The translations under genes were made by a program, and so were the position numbers. 64,000 bases of DNA from Ornithinibacillus xuwenensis (GTDB taxonomy: Bacteria; Bacillota; Bacilli; Bacillales; Amphibacillaceae): the NCBI RefSeq assembly GCF_039614845.1, contig NZ_JBDIML010000001.1, forward strand, positions 124,001 through 188,000. Reading direction: 5' to 3'. Every line of letters starts with the position of its first letter. The first letter of the stretch is position 1. The notes beneath the pieces were generated by a model, which saw nothing but the letters and a program-made list of their open reading frames with translations, was not told the origin of the DNA and did not search any database. Shown one piece after another: positions 35,305-42,457 of this stretch.

Positions 35305-35342
35305 AGTAGTATTCGAAATCTAGCTTTTCGATACTACTTTTC
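35305..35342 (+). terminator. Terminator after the spoIIB-like gene
   Basis: AGTAGTATTCGAAA pairs with TTTTCGATACTACT (one bulge) around TCTAGC, followed by T. Confidence 0.75.
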
Positions 35343-35451
35343 GCTATTTTAGGCAGTTTTCTCTCCTCGAAAAGACACAAGATTAGATTTGTAAGTATGA
35401 AATAATTCGTCTATTCTGGATGATAGTTTTTATATGGAGGAGGAAAGAGAA

Positions 35452-35862
35452 ATGAAATCTACTGCTATTATGATAAAGGACGTCCCAAAGGCAGATCGAC
35501 CGAGAGAAAGAATGCTAAACTTAGGAGCAAATCATCTATCTAATCAAGAATTACTTGCTATTATTCTGGGAAGTGGCACAAAAGAGGAATCGGTAATGGA
35601 GTTAGCCAATCGACTACTTGTACATTTTGAGGGGTTAAAGCTGCTACAAGATGCTACAATTGAAGAACTAACTGCTATTAAGGGTATTGGGACTGCTAAA
35701 GGTGTATTAATTCTTTCTGCTTTAGAAATTGGAAAGCGTTTGAATCAGTACAAACCAATGGAGCGCTATGTAATTCGTTCTCCAGAGGATGGTGCGGAGT
35801 ATATTATGGAAGAATTGCGTAATTTAAATCAAGAGCATTTTGTTGTCTTAAAGTTTACATAA
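35452..35862 (+). pseudogene. radC: 5' part of radC, interrupted by prophage 2
   Basis: Start ATG 35452, behind GGAGGAGG. 'MIKDVPKADRPRERMLNLGA', then NHLSNQELLAIILGSGTKEES and 'IKGIGTAKGVLILSALEIGKR', is typical RadC (helix-hairpin-helix region). Similarity runs through 'NLNQEHFVVL' and then stops: the family continues into the JAB/MPN-type domain with the metal site HxH...D (about 90 more residues), while this frame takes KFT and a stop from phage DNA. The catalytic-like half is therefore separated and should lie beyond the right window edge. Confidence 0.92.
35838..35852. other. Attachment-site junction (att) between radC and prophage 2
   Basis: Coding similarity to RadC is lost after the codons for Phe-Val-Val-Leu (ending 35850). 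The integrase stop codon is at 35881, so host and phage DNA meet at about 35840-35852. The crossover core must be within this stretch; the second junction is outside the window. Confidence 0.75.
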
Positions 35863-35880
35863 ATACAATAAAAACACGCA

Positions 35881-37269
35881 CTAATAAAATAGCACGTGTA
35901 CAACCGTTACCAGCTTATCTTCTTTCACAAACTTTATGCCTTCTATGAACATATTTAGAAATTGATGCTTCTCTTTAGGATTTAGGCTAGTCCAATTTAA
36001 GTTAAAATCATTTACAATTTCTAACAAAACAGTCTCATTAATATTATTTGTAGTCGGCTCAATTTCTTCTAATTGTTCTTTCCAATCATCTAATAGTTGT
36101 TTTGTTTCGAGCATCCTTTCAGAAAACTCATCATCTGTCATTTGATCGTTCGCCCATGCTCTTTGGTACTTTGCTCTTTGTTTTTCCACCCTTGCTATTT
36201 GGCTTTTAATATGACCTGTTGGATTTTCCTTTTTTTGTTCTTTGATTTTCTGTATTTTTTTGGGGAACTCTTTCATATAATCCACAAAAGCATCTTCAAT
36301 AACTGTTTCACTCACACTGATAGGCTTTCTTTTGGCTAAGGCACATACTTGGCACCTATACCTATTGTGCTGATAAATACTGCCATCTTTCCGTTCGTAT
36401 TTATACCGCTCGCTTGTTAAGTGATTTCCGCAGGTCGGACAAATTAACTTCATTTGATATATAAAGAAAGAGTTAACTGCACGTTTTTTCTTATTTTGTC
36501 TTGAAGACAGTATTTTAAGTAAATGTTCGTGTTCTTCTTTGCTCATGATTCCTTGGTGCGTATTTTCAATTATTTCGTCCTTCCATCGTGTAGAGCCATA
36601 TAAGGCTGGATTTTTAAGCATTTCTAAAATAGATGTAATATGCCATTGATAACCACGAATAGGCGTTAAACCACTCTCATTTAGATAATTTGATACCTGT
36701 CTTATTGAATAACCACTTTTCACTTTAGATATAATGTCTTTTAAAATATCTATTTGTTCGTCATCGACTACTAGTCTCTTATTAATCTTTTTAAATCCAA
36801 AAGGTGCTTGTGACAAAAATTCTCCAGTTCTAGCTTTTTCCATTAGCACCATGCTAACGCGTTCGCCTGTGTTTTCTCTTTCCCATTGTGCCATAGCAGC
36901 TACTAACGTAATAAATAATCTTCCTACTGCTGTACTTGTGTCGTATGGTTCTGTAGCGGAAACGAAAGCACAGTTATGTTTTTCAAACGTTTCAAGCATT
37001 TCATGAAGGTCTCTAACGGATCTAGTCATTCTATCCAATCGCCATACTAGTACCTTATCAAGCATTCCTTCCTGGATGTGCTGAATCATCTTCTGTAAAA
37101 TAGGGCGGTGCATGTCTTTTGCGGACTTTCCTTCATCTACATAATATTTAAAGTCATGCCAGCCTTGACTATAACAGTACGATTTTAAACTTTCTCGTTG
37201 TGCAGAAATAGAAAATCCTTCTTTGGCTTGCTCTTCTGTAGATACACGAATATAGATTCCTACTGTCAT
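35881..37269 (-). CDS. Large serine recombinase / integrase of prophage 2
   Basis: The start is taken as ATG 37269, behind GGAGAAG; the open frame runs 14 codons further. 462 residues. Catalytic domain with 'GIYIRVSTEEQ' (nucleophile Ser10) and 'WRLDRMTRSVRDLHEML'; recombinase domain with 'APFGFKKINKRL' and 'NPALYGSTRW'; zinc ribbon 'CPTCGNHLTSERY' with 'RCQVCA'; long coiled coil (about 350-420). Unlike the integrase at 1825-3345 it is of the phage TP901/A118-like length class. It abuts the radC junction and has a LexA-type box on its promoter. Confidence 0.95.
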   Translation of the reverse strand: MTVGIYIRVSTEEQAKEGFSISAQRESLKSYCYSQGWHDFKYYVDEGKSAKDMHRPILQKMIQHIQEGMLDKVLVWRLDRMTRSVRDLHEMLETFEKHNCAFVSATEPYDTSTAVGRLFITLVAAMAQWERENTGERVSMVLMEKARTGEFLSQAPFGFKKINKRLVVDDEQIDILKDIISKVKSGYSIRQVSNYLNESGLTPIRGYQWHITSILEMLKNPALYGSTRWKDEIIENTHQGIMSKEEHEHLLKILSSRQNKKKRAVNSFFIYQMKLICPTCGNHLTSERYKYERKDGSIYQHNRYRCQVCALAKRKPISVSETVIEDAFVDYMKEFPKKIQKIKEQKKENPTGHIKSQIARVEKQRAKYQRAWANDQMTDDEFSERMLETKQLLDDWKEQLEEIEPTTNNINETVLLEIVNDFNLNWTSLNPKEKHQFLNMFIEGIKFVKEDKLVTVVHVLFY

Positions 37270-37299
37270 TTTGCATCTTCTCCTATTATTTTTAAATAT

Positions 37300-37317
37300 A
37301 TTATAGAACACCTGTTC
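37300..37317 (-). promoter_or_regulatory. LexA-type (SOS) box touching the -10 of the integrase promoter
   Basis: On the plus strand GAACACCTGTTC (37306-37317) is a perfect GAAC-N4-GTTC, the core of the Bacillus LexA/DinR operator. Directly next to it on the minus strand is TATAAT (37305-37300), about 31 bases before the integrase start. Binding there would block RNA polymerase. No good -35 was seen. Established: LexA recognises CGAACnnnnGTTCG-type sites in Bacillus. Inference: integrase is SOS-induced. Confidence 0.65.
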
Positions 37318-37472
37318 CCGTTTTGGTGGAATTGTGTTAGAATCATGGTAGAATAGAAATAGATAATTTGAATCATGAAAATATTCGGAATACGTAATAA
37401 ACTTAATTGTAATGAATGTGTAATAAGTGTTAAGCTATAATGTAAGTAAGTCAATTGATTTACTTCGGTCGG

Positions 37473-37493
37473 TGAGTAGATATATTCTACTCA
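37473..37493 (-). terminator. Hairpin after the XRE regulator gene
   Basis: TGAGTAGA / TCTACTCA, an 8-bp perfect stem with a 5-base loop, right at the 3' end of the minus-strand regulator. It lacks a T-run, so it may be a weak terminator or an operator. Confidence 0.4.
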
Positions 37494-37495
37494 TT

Positions 37496-37714
37496 CTAAT
37501 CGCCTACTTCAACCCATTCATATAGTTCTTCTATATTACAATTTATTATTGATGAAATGTTCTTTGCAATTCGGAGGGACATCATACGTTTGTTTAAAAC
37601 ATAAGAATTGATTTGTTGTTTGGTAACTCCCAATTTTTCAGAGAGTTCTTGTTGAGACATTCCAGCTTGTTGTAAGCGGTATCGAAGTAGGCATCTTCCG
37701 ACCTTATAAGCCAA
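37496..37714 (-). CDS. XRE-family helix-turn-helix regulator
   Basis: The start is TTG 37714, nine bases after TGAGGTG; 72 residues. Helix-turn-helix: 'LLRYRLQQAGMSQQELSEKL', then GVTKQQINSYVLNKRMMSLR, in which the second line holds the recognition helix. The C-terminus is 'CNIEELYEWVEVGD'. Small size without a dimerisation domain suggests a DNA-binding accessory repressor or antirepressor control element. It lies between integrase and the main repressor, in the same orientation. Confidence 0.75.
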   Translation of the reverse strand: MAYKVGRCLLRYRLQQAGMSQQELSEKLGVTKQQINSYVLNKRMMSLRIAKNISSIINCNIEELYEWVEVGD

Positions 37715-37756
37715 AAAAGACACCTCATTTAATATCAACAAAGGAGCTGGTTCGTG

Positions 37757-37870
37757 ATGAAAATGACTGTTGATTTATTAGAATTAATAAGTAAGTTAGC
37801 GCAGCAAGAAGGGTTACATATACCAGCTACAATAAAAGAAGTTACTTCATGCCACGCAGAGAGCGGATAA
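37757..37870 (+). CDS. Possible 37-residue peptide antisense to the repressor 3' end
   Basis: ATG 37757 follows AAAGGAG after 10 bases; TAA at 37868-37870. The peptide 'MKMTVDLLELISKLAQQEGL', then HIPATIKEVTSCHAESG, is amphipathic. Its 3' end overlaps the last 29 bases of the convergent repressor gene. It has a fair ribosome site but no visible promoter, so it may be a chance frame. Confidence 0.3.
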   Translation: MKMTVDLLELISKLAQQEGLHIPATIKEVTSCHAESG

Positions 37871-38213
37871 AGGCTTTAACGCCTTCTATCTCTTCTTTGG
37901 TTGCTGGCTTCCCATCAACTAAAAGTTTATATTTTTCCTGAAGTTCGTCAACAGTTAGTGTATTGGAATCCTCTACAAATAACTGTTCTGTTTCAGTGAG
38001 ATTTTTTTCTTCTGTTCTCCCTAAGAGGTAATCAACCGTGACATTAAAAAAATCGGCAATTTCATATAACCTATTTTTACGCGGCAATCTTTCATCATCC
38101 TCATCTTCATAATGTGTTAATGATGATCTGGGTATGTCTAAAAGCTTTGCGAGTTCTTCTTGTGATAGTCCTCTATCTTCTCGTAATTCCCTCAATCTTT
38201 TTGAAAAATTCAT
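37842..38213 (-). CDS. CI-like prophage repressor (XRE family)
   Basis: 123 residues from ATG 38213, behind GAGAGGAA. N-terminal helix-turn-helix 'RLRELREDRGLSQEELAKLL', then DIPRSSLTHYED, with the second line being the recognition helix. 'ENRLYEIADFFNVTVDYLLG'-type continuation is present. The C-terminal 60 residues are helical and lack the LexA-type Ser-Lys autoprotease. It is transcribed divergently from the Cro-like gene across an operator region. Without a self-cleavage domain, induction needs an antirepressor or another route. Confidence 0.88.
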   Translation of the reverse strand: MNFSKRLRELREDRGLSQEELAKLLDIPRSSLTHYEDEDDERLPRKNRLYEIADFFNVTVDYLLGRTEEKNLTETEQLFVEDSNTLTVDELQEKYKLLVDGKPATKEEIEGVKAFIRSLRGMK

Positions 38214-38369
38214 ACACTATTCCTCTCCTTCACCCAATGAATTATTATACCCTATATTGTTCGGAAAATAAACAGTTCGTTTTTCGCAAAAAAGGTGTTG
38301 ACATGTGTGTAAAACGAACGTATACTATAATCAAGAGGTGCGATAAACGAACGAAAGAGAGGTGAAAAA
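38214..38369. promoter_or_regulatory. Immunity operator region with divergent promoters
   Basis: Rightward promoter: TTGACA (38298-38303), 17-base spacer, TATACT (38321-38326). Leftward -10: TATAAT on the minus strand near 38242. The half-site GTTCG occurs at 38259 and 38275 and its complement CGAAC at 38315 and 38348, so the two pairs face each other. Three of the four sit in the longer context AAACGAAC. The 38315 copy is inside the rightward spacer and the 38259 copy inside the leftward spacer, so both promoters can be covered. Confidence 0.75.
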
Positions 38370-38564
38370 TTGAATACAGCACGTAACAAACTTATTGAAT
38401 ATCGCAAGAAACAAGGGTTAACTCAAGAAGAATTAGCTAAACGTGTAAATATCTCACGTGCGTATCTTTGCAATTTAGAAAATGGTAAATATACACCATC
38501 TTTGGAAGTTGCTTACAACATAGCACATCATCTTAATACATCTATAGACGAATTATTTTTTTAA
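38370..38564 (+). CDS. Cro-like XRE regulator
   Basis: 64 residues from TTG 38370, behind AGAGAGGTG. Almost all of it is one helix-turn-helix: 'LIEYRKKQGLTQEELAKRVN', then ISRAYLCNLENGKYTPSLEV, and an end 'LNTSIDELFF'. It is the first gene of the rightward early operon. Place and size fit a Cro-type switch that shuts the repressor promoter. Confidence 0.85.
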   Translation: MNTARNKLIEYRKKQGLTQEELAKRVNISRAYLCNLENGKYTPSLEVAYNIAHHLNTSIDELFF

Positions 38565-38613
38565 CTTTAATGTCCGTTTTACGCACAATTTATTGAAGAA
38601 AGGGAGATAAAAC

Positions 38614-38739
38614 ATGGCGGAAAAAATTCCAATGGATATTAGCGAGAAAACACTAGAACGAATTGCAGAGTTCTTCTTAAACACATCAGTACCGAGAATT
38701 ATTGAAGAAAGAAAGAAGGAAATCCAAAATGCCTCGTAA
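38614..38739 (+). CDS. Small phage protein, 41 residues
   Basis: ATG 38614 behind AAAGGGAG, stop at 38737-38739. Sequence begins 'AEKIPMDISEKTLERIAEFF' and ends in a Lys/Glu-rich helix. Its end overlaps the next tiny gene by 11 bases. Function unknown. The ribosome site and operon fit support coding. Confidence 0.5.
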   Translation: MAEKIPMDISEKTLERIAEFFLNTSVPRIIEERKKEIQNAS

Positions 38740-38818
38740 TAAAACGGATTGGACTATGTTTATAGGGTTTTTCGGAATAGCAATACCGTTTCTGATTTTC
38801 TGTTTAGTGAGTAGTTGA
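38729..38818 (+). CDS. Small membrane peptide, 29 residues
   Basis: ATG 38729 within the end of the preceding frame, stop 38816-38818. After a short basic start (MPRNKTDW) it is one hydrophobic helix ('MFIGFFGIAIPFLIFCLVSS'). The ribosome site (AAGAAGGAAAT) is acceptable. A small immunity or superinfection function is possible but not shown. Confidence 0.45.
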   Translation: MPRNKTDWTMFIGFFGIAIPFLIFCLVSS

Positions 38819-38846
38819 GAAAAAATGTGAAGGGAGGAAAGTGCTT

Positions 38847-38987
38847 ATGGAAAAAGAGATATTAATTGATGATTTGAAGAGAATATTGAAGTCAAGTCCA
38901 GACAAAACAGGGCATGATGGCACACGTTTCTTTATATTTTCCTACGACGAAATAGAAGGGATTATTGAAGTGTTAGAAAATCAGTAA
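38847..38987 (+). CDS. Small phage protein, 46 residues
   Basis: ATG 38847 behind GGGAGGAAAG, stop 38985-38987. 'EKEILIDDLKRILKSSPDKT', then an aromatic strand (RFFIFSYDE) and an acidic helix. No family recognised. The stop codon begins a 14-base motif (TAATGCACAGTTCG) that recurs at 41565. Confidence 0.55.
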   Translation: MEKEILIDDLKRILKSSPDKTGHDGTRFFIFSYDEIEGIIEVLENQ

Positions 38988-39041
38988 TGCACAGTTCGGA
39001 GAAAGAACGCACCACCAAAAATAAATTGGGAGGAATATAAA

Positions 39042-39446
39042 ATGGAAAACATTTTAAAAGCGTTAAACACAGTGGAGGAATTTGCAAGAAAGGATAAGCG
39101 AGTAACAAGTATTAATTTCAACTCTTTCAACGACAGAATCGAGGTTCTCATGGATTCAGATTCATTTATCGAGTTTGTAGAATCACTTAACATTCTACCT
39201 TGCCATGTAGAAGTAGAAGATTGGAATAGCGAAGAATACGATAAACAGCTAATTGTAGAAGAAAAAGGAATCCTATTCTTTTGCTTAGTAGATGAACATG
39301 AATATGAAGCTGAATTTCGTGATTGGGTTTACGAAGAACCAAATATTGATGAAGTGTTTATCATGGACGAAACACCAAGAGGGGTAACAATAGAGCAAGT
39401 AAGAATGAAAGAAATAAATGTTAATCCGTATAGAGATTGGATGTAG
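39042..39446 (+). CDS. Hypothetical acidic phage early protein
   Basis: 134 residues from ATG 39042, behind GGGAGGAAT. Very acidic; alternating strands and helices with no known motif ('NILKALNTVEEFARKDKRVT' at the start). In the early operon, upstream of the recombination genes. Acidic small early proteins are often inhibitors or DNA mimics, but nothing specific supports that here. Confidence 0.65.
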   Translation: MENILKALNTVEEFARKDKRVTSINFNSFNDRIEVLMDSDSFIEFVESLNILPCHVEVEDWNSEEYDKQLIVEEKGILFFCLVDEHEYEAEFRDWVYEEPNIDEVFIMDETPRGVTIEQVRMKEINVNPYRDWM

Positions 39447-39456
39447 GAGGATAAAA

Positions 39457-39819
39457 ATGAAAAATTACGACTTCAACAAAGCACAACAAATTATAGAGGA
39501 AAACAAAGAAAACTTAAAGAAAGCAAGTTTAGGAATGCAAGAAGATTGGTTCTGGACCGCAGATACAGTATTTGAAAATGGTGAGTATGTTTTGGATTTG
39601 AATACAGTTGAAATCATTGCTGGGATTTCAGGCTCTCGTTGGGCAACACCATCTATACGATTAACTTATCTTGATGACACGGAAGAAATGTTTACTTGTT
39701 ACCAAGGGGAAAGCGAAAGCTCACCGGATGATGTATCCATAATTTGCGCTTCTGGACCACTTAGTAGCGAAGTGCAAAAGAATATTCCTAAGTCAAAAGA
39801 ATATAGAATAGGCCGCTAA
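39457..39819 (+). CDS. Hypothetical phage early protein
   Basis: The start is ATG 39457, behind GGAGGAT; 120 residues. 'DFNKAQQIIEENKENLKKAS' begins a helix; the centre is mostly strand ('ETVLDLNTVEIIAGISGS'-like, with 'SRWATPSIRLTYLDD'). I do not recognise a family. Follows the previous gene by 10 bases, so likely co-transcribed. Confidence 0.65.
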   Translation: MKNYDFNKAQQIIEENKENLKKASLGMQEDWFWTADTVFENGEYVLDLNTVEIIAGISGSRWATPSIRLTYLDDTEEMFTCYQGESESSPDDVSIICASGPLSSEVQKNIPKSKEYRIGR

Positions 39820-39887
39820 CCACCACGAAAGCGGCCCTTCTCAAAACTTACAAGTATTATTTTAATCAAATTTAAGGAGGAAGTAAA

Positions 39888-40520
39888 GTGAGTGAACCAA
39901 CGTTTTACGAACGTGTAAACAACTTACAAAGCGAATTAGTTGCACCTAAGTCTAATTACAATTCATTCGGTAAATACAAATACCGTAGCGCAGAAGACAT
40001 TTTAGAAGCAGTTAAGCCATTGAATAAGAAACATAATGTATTCCTAAGCATAGGAGATGAGCCAATTCTAATAGGTGACTGGCATTACATTAAGGCAACT
40101 GCAAAATTGATTGATGCTCTAGATCCTTCTAATCAAATAGAAGTAACTGCATACGCTAGGGAATCGCAACAAAAGAAGGGTATGGATGATTCGCAGATTA
40201 CAGGAACGGCTTCATCATACGCACGCAAATACGCTTTAAACGGATTGTATCTAATTGATGACACTAAAGATGCGGATACAGACGAATACAAGAAACAAGG
40301 TCAAGAAACACCAGAAGAACCAAACCTAAATAATCAAATCACAATGTTGGTCGGGGAAGCGTTGCCGTTCTTTAAAGGTGACAGAGCTAAATTAAGCGAA
40401 GCAATAGGAAAATCACAAGATGAATTATCGAAGCTATTCCAATCGAACAACAACAAAGCGAAGAAAACCATCATCCAAAAGCTAGAAGGGATTATAAATG
40501 ATTATAAGCAAGCAGGATAG
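39888..40520 (+). CDS. ERF-family single-strand annealing protein
   Basis: 210 residues from GTG 39888, behind GGAGGAAG. Family marks: 'YNSFGKYKYRSAEDILEAVK', 'GDWHYIKATAKLID', 'VTAYARESQQKKGMDDSQIT' and 'TASSYARKYALNGLYLIDD', which is the diagnostic ERF stretch (G.A.SYA.RYAL..LF.I.D). ERF proteins anneal single-stranded DNA in phage recombination and genome circularisation. The partner nuclease gene follows, overlapping by 23 bases. Confidence 0.92.
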   Translation: MSEPTFYERVNNLQSELVAPKSNYNSFGKYKYRSAEDILEAVKPLNKKHNVFLSIGDEPILIGDWHYIKATAKLIDALDPSNQIEVTAYARESQQKKGMDDSQITGTASSYARKYALNGLYLIDDTKDADTDEYKKQGQETPEEPNLNNQITMLVGEALPFFKGDRAKLSEAIGKSQDELSKLFQSNNNKAKKTIIQKLEGIINDYKQAG

Positions 40521-41070
40521 ACACCTGTATATAGGTGGCAGTGAAGCTAACATGATTTACATGAGGTATAACACTAAAACATTCACAGAATGGTGGCAAG
40601 GTAAATTAGAGGGGATTGTAGACGATTCCCCTCCTTCTCTACCTATGGCAGTCGGAACTATCCTAGAACACCCTGTAATCGACTTATACGAGCTAGTAAA
40701 CAATGTAACTGGCATACGTGAAAAGCAAATGGTAAAAGGATTCGCTAGAGCAAACACAGATTACATTATCGGTAACAAAGTAAGTGATGTAAAAGTTACC
40801 AAAAAGGCAAAGGAATGGGCGGAAAAAGGTAAAGTACCTATCAACTACAAACGCCAGCTTATCCATTATCTATATGTATGTGAATTAGAATCAGCAAGCA
40901 TTATAGCGTATCAATCAGACGAATCACTACAAGATAATCCGTTCCAGGAATTAAAGCAAGAGAATCTATTTGAAATACCGGTTGAAATCACGCAAGAAGA
41001 AATACAGATACATCATGAGAAGATACAGTATTTAGAGTTTTGTAGGGATATGGGAATATATCCGATTTGA
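40498..41070 (+). CDS. YqaJ-like PD-(D/E)XK recombinase nuclease
   Basis: 190 residues. 'YIGGSEANMIYMRY' and 'AVGTILEHPVIDLYE' match the N-terminal part of YqaJ/lambda-exonuclease-like nucleases (Ser and Glu of the first motif). 'TDYIIGNKVSDVKVTK' holds the Asp...D-x-K active-site pair in a slightly unusual form (D-V-K), and 'YKRQLIHYLYVCE' is the conserved QxxxY helix. Together with ERF it forms a two-component recombination system. The fold is clear; the metal triad is somewhat divergent. Confidence 0.78.
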   Translation: MIISKQDRHLYIGGSEANMIYMRYNTKTFTEWWQGKLEGIVDDSPPSLPMAVGTILEHPVIDLYELVNNVTGIREKQMVKGFARANTDYIIGNKVSDVKVTKKAKEWAEKGKVPINYKRQLIHYLYVCELESASIIAYQSDESLQDNPFQELKQENLFEIPVEITQEEIQIHHEKIQYLEFCRDMGIYPI

Positions 41071-41102
41071 GGCAAAATGTGCAATAAGAAAGGGGATTGG
41101 AA

Positions 41103-41567
41103 ATGAGTGAACACGTTTTAGAAGTATGCTATTCGCTAAAAGAAGCGATTCAATCTATTAAAGAACGTCTATCGGAAACTGATAGCAAATGCTTAGAAAT
41201 GTGGAATTGGTACAAAGAAAATATGCCTGAAAAAATCGAAGGGAATTCAATGGAGGATAAAAACTGGAACGATAAAATTTATTTGGTCTATCGTAGCGAT
41301 TTTTTCATTGATGAATGTTGGTTGTTTGAAGATGATTATGACATTCAATGCTGGTTAGAAGAAAAGTGGTCAGATTGGGATTTGTGGGATTATGACGATC
41401 TGAACGGATTCTTTGAAGAAAATCTTGTTATTTGGGAATTTCATAGAAATATTTGCAACGACATGTGGAATCACTATCGCAAATACTCTAAACCATTCAT
41501 GGAAGGATGGTCACGAAAAAGAGAGCAAGCTTCTTTTGAGGCAGTACCATCATTTTCAATTGGTTAA
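41103..41567 (+). CDS. Hypothetical Trp-rich acidic protein
   Basis: The start is ATG 41103, behind AAAGGGGATTGG; 154 residues. It is strikingly rich in Trp, Asp and Glu ('LFEDDYDIQCWLEEKWSDWD', then LWDYDDLNGF). No family recognised. The stop codon overlaps a second copy of the TAATGCACAGTTCG motif. Confidence 0.6.
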   Translation: MSEHVLEVCYSLKEAIQSIKERLSETDSKCLEMWNWYKENMPEKIEGNSMEDKNWNDKIYLVYRSDFFIDECWLFEDDYDIQCWLEEKWSDWDLWDYDDLNGFFEENLVIWEFHRNICNDMWNHYRKYSKPFMEGWSRKREQASFEAVPSFSIG

Positions 41568-41684
41568 TGCACAGTTCGAGAAAAAAACGCCACAAGAAAG
41601 GAACGATACAACATGATCTATATAATGATTATCTTTTAAATGGGATAACCATCTTACTACTATATTTCTAAGGAGGAAAAGGGA

Positions 41685-42248
41685 ATGGAAGCAAACGCAC
41701 TAGCTGGTAATAAAAATAGCGGGACGAGGGAAAAAGATGATTTCTATCCAACTCCACCTCATGCAACAAACGCATTATTAGATCGGATTGAGTTTAAAGG
41801 TGATATATGGGAACCTGCTTGTGGTGATGGAGCAATAAGCGAAGTATTAACAAAGCATGGTTACAAAGTATATTCTAGTGATTTATTTGATCGAGGTTAC
41901 GGAGAGCCCGGAATTGACTTCTTAAAGGTGAGTGAAAAAAATGTAGTTCCGTTTTCAAGCATTATAACAAACCCGCCATACAAAATAGCGAAAGAGTTTG
42001 TTGAAAAGTCTTTAGAAGTTACGGATGACAAAGTAGCCATGTTACTAAAATTAAATTTTCTAGAAAGTGTAAATCGTTATGGAATGTTTAAAAGCACTCC
42101 ATTAAAACATGTGTTTGTTTTTTCGAAAAGACTCACGTTTTATGAACCTAATTCAGAGAAAAAAGGGAAAAGCGGGGTATTAGCTTATGCGTGGTATGTT
42201 TGGGAACACGGTTATACTGGAAATCCACAAATCGATTGGATAATTTAA
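41685..42248 (+). CDS. Phage DNA adenine N6-methyltransferase
   Basis: 187 residues from ATG 41685, behind AGGAGGAAA. 'REKDDFYPTPPHATNALL' is the usual N-terminus of small phage methyltransferases. 'DIWEPACGDGAISEVL' is the S-adenosylmethionine motif I (DPxCGxG type), and 'IITNPPYKIAKEFVEK' is catalytic motif IV (NPPY, adenine-N6 class). No target-recognition domain is visible and no restriction enzyme gene adjoins, so it is probably an orphan protective modification enzyme. Confidence 0.88.
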   Translation: MEANALAGNKNSGTREKDDFYPTPPHATNALLDRIEFKGDIWEPACGDGAISEVLTKHGYKVYSSDLFDRGYGEPGIDFLKVSEKNVVPFSSIITNPPYKIAKEFVEKSLEVTDDKVAMLLKLNFLESVNRYGMFKSTPLKHVFVFSKRLTFYEPNSEKKGKSGVLAYAWYVWEHGYTGNPQIDWII

Positions 42249-42274
42249 TAACTTGAAAAATAGGAGGTAATAAA

Positions 42275-42442
42275 ATGGAAGAACTTCAACAGATTAAAGC
42301 GATATATAATACTCAAATCAGTGAAGGTAATTTAATTATAAATTTAAATGCTTCATTATTTGAATGGCTAATTGAACAAGCGTAAAAGGTTGAAAATCTA
42401 GAAAAAGAAAACAAAAAAACGATAGAACACAATGATTACTAA
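42275..42442 (+). pseudogene. Small phage gene interrupted by one in-frame TAA
   Basis: ATG 42275 follows TAGGAGGTAAT. The frame encodes 36 residues ('MEELQQIKAIYNTQISEGNL' ... 'LFEWLIEQA'), then TAA at 42383-42385, and goes on in the same frame for 18 more coil-like residues ('KVENLEKENKKTIEHNDY') to a second TAA at 42440-42442. The part after the stop reads as natural coiled coil, so a Glu or Gln codon probably mutated to TAA. Either a 36-residue product is made or the gene is decayed. Confidence 0.55.
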
Positions 42443-42457
42443 GCAAGGAGTGATACC

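Noticed and set aside
36097..36339. Plus-strand frame antisense to the prophage 2 integrase
   Set aside because: High Phe/Cys/Leu content is typical of the reverse of Lys/Glu-rich coding DNA; no ribosome site.
41413..41616. 67-residue plus-strand frame overlapping the end of the Trp-rich gene
   Set aside because: Starts inside another gene without a ribosome site; the overlapping frame has better start and composition.
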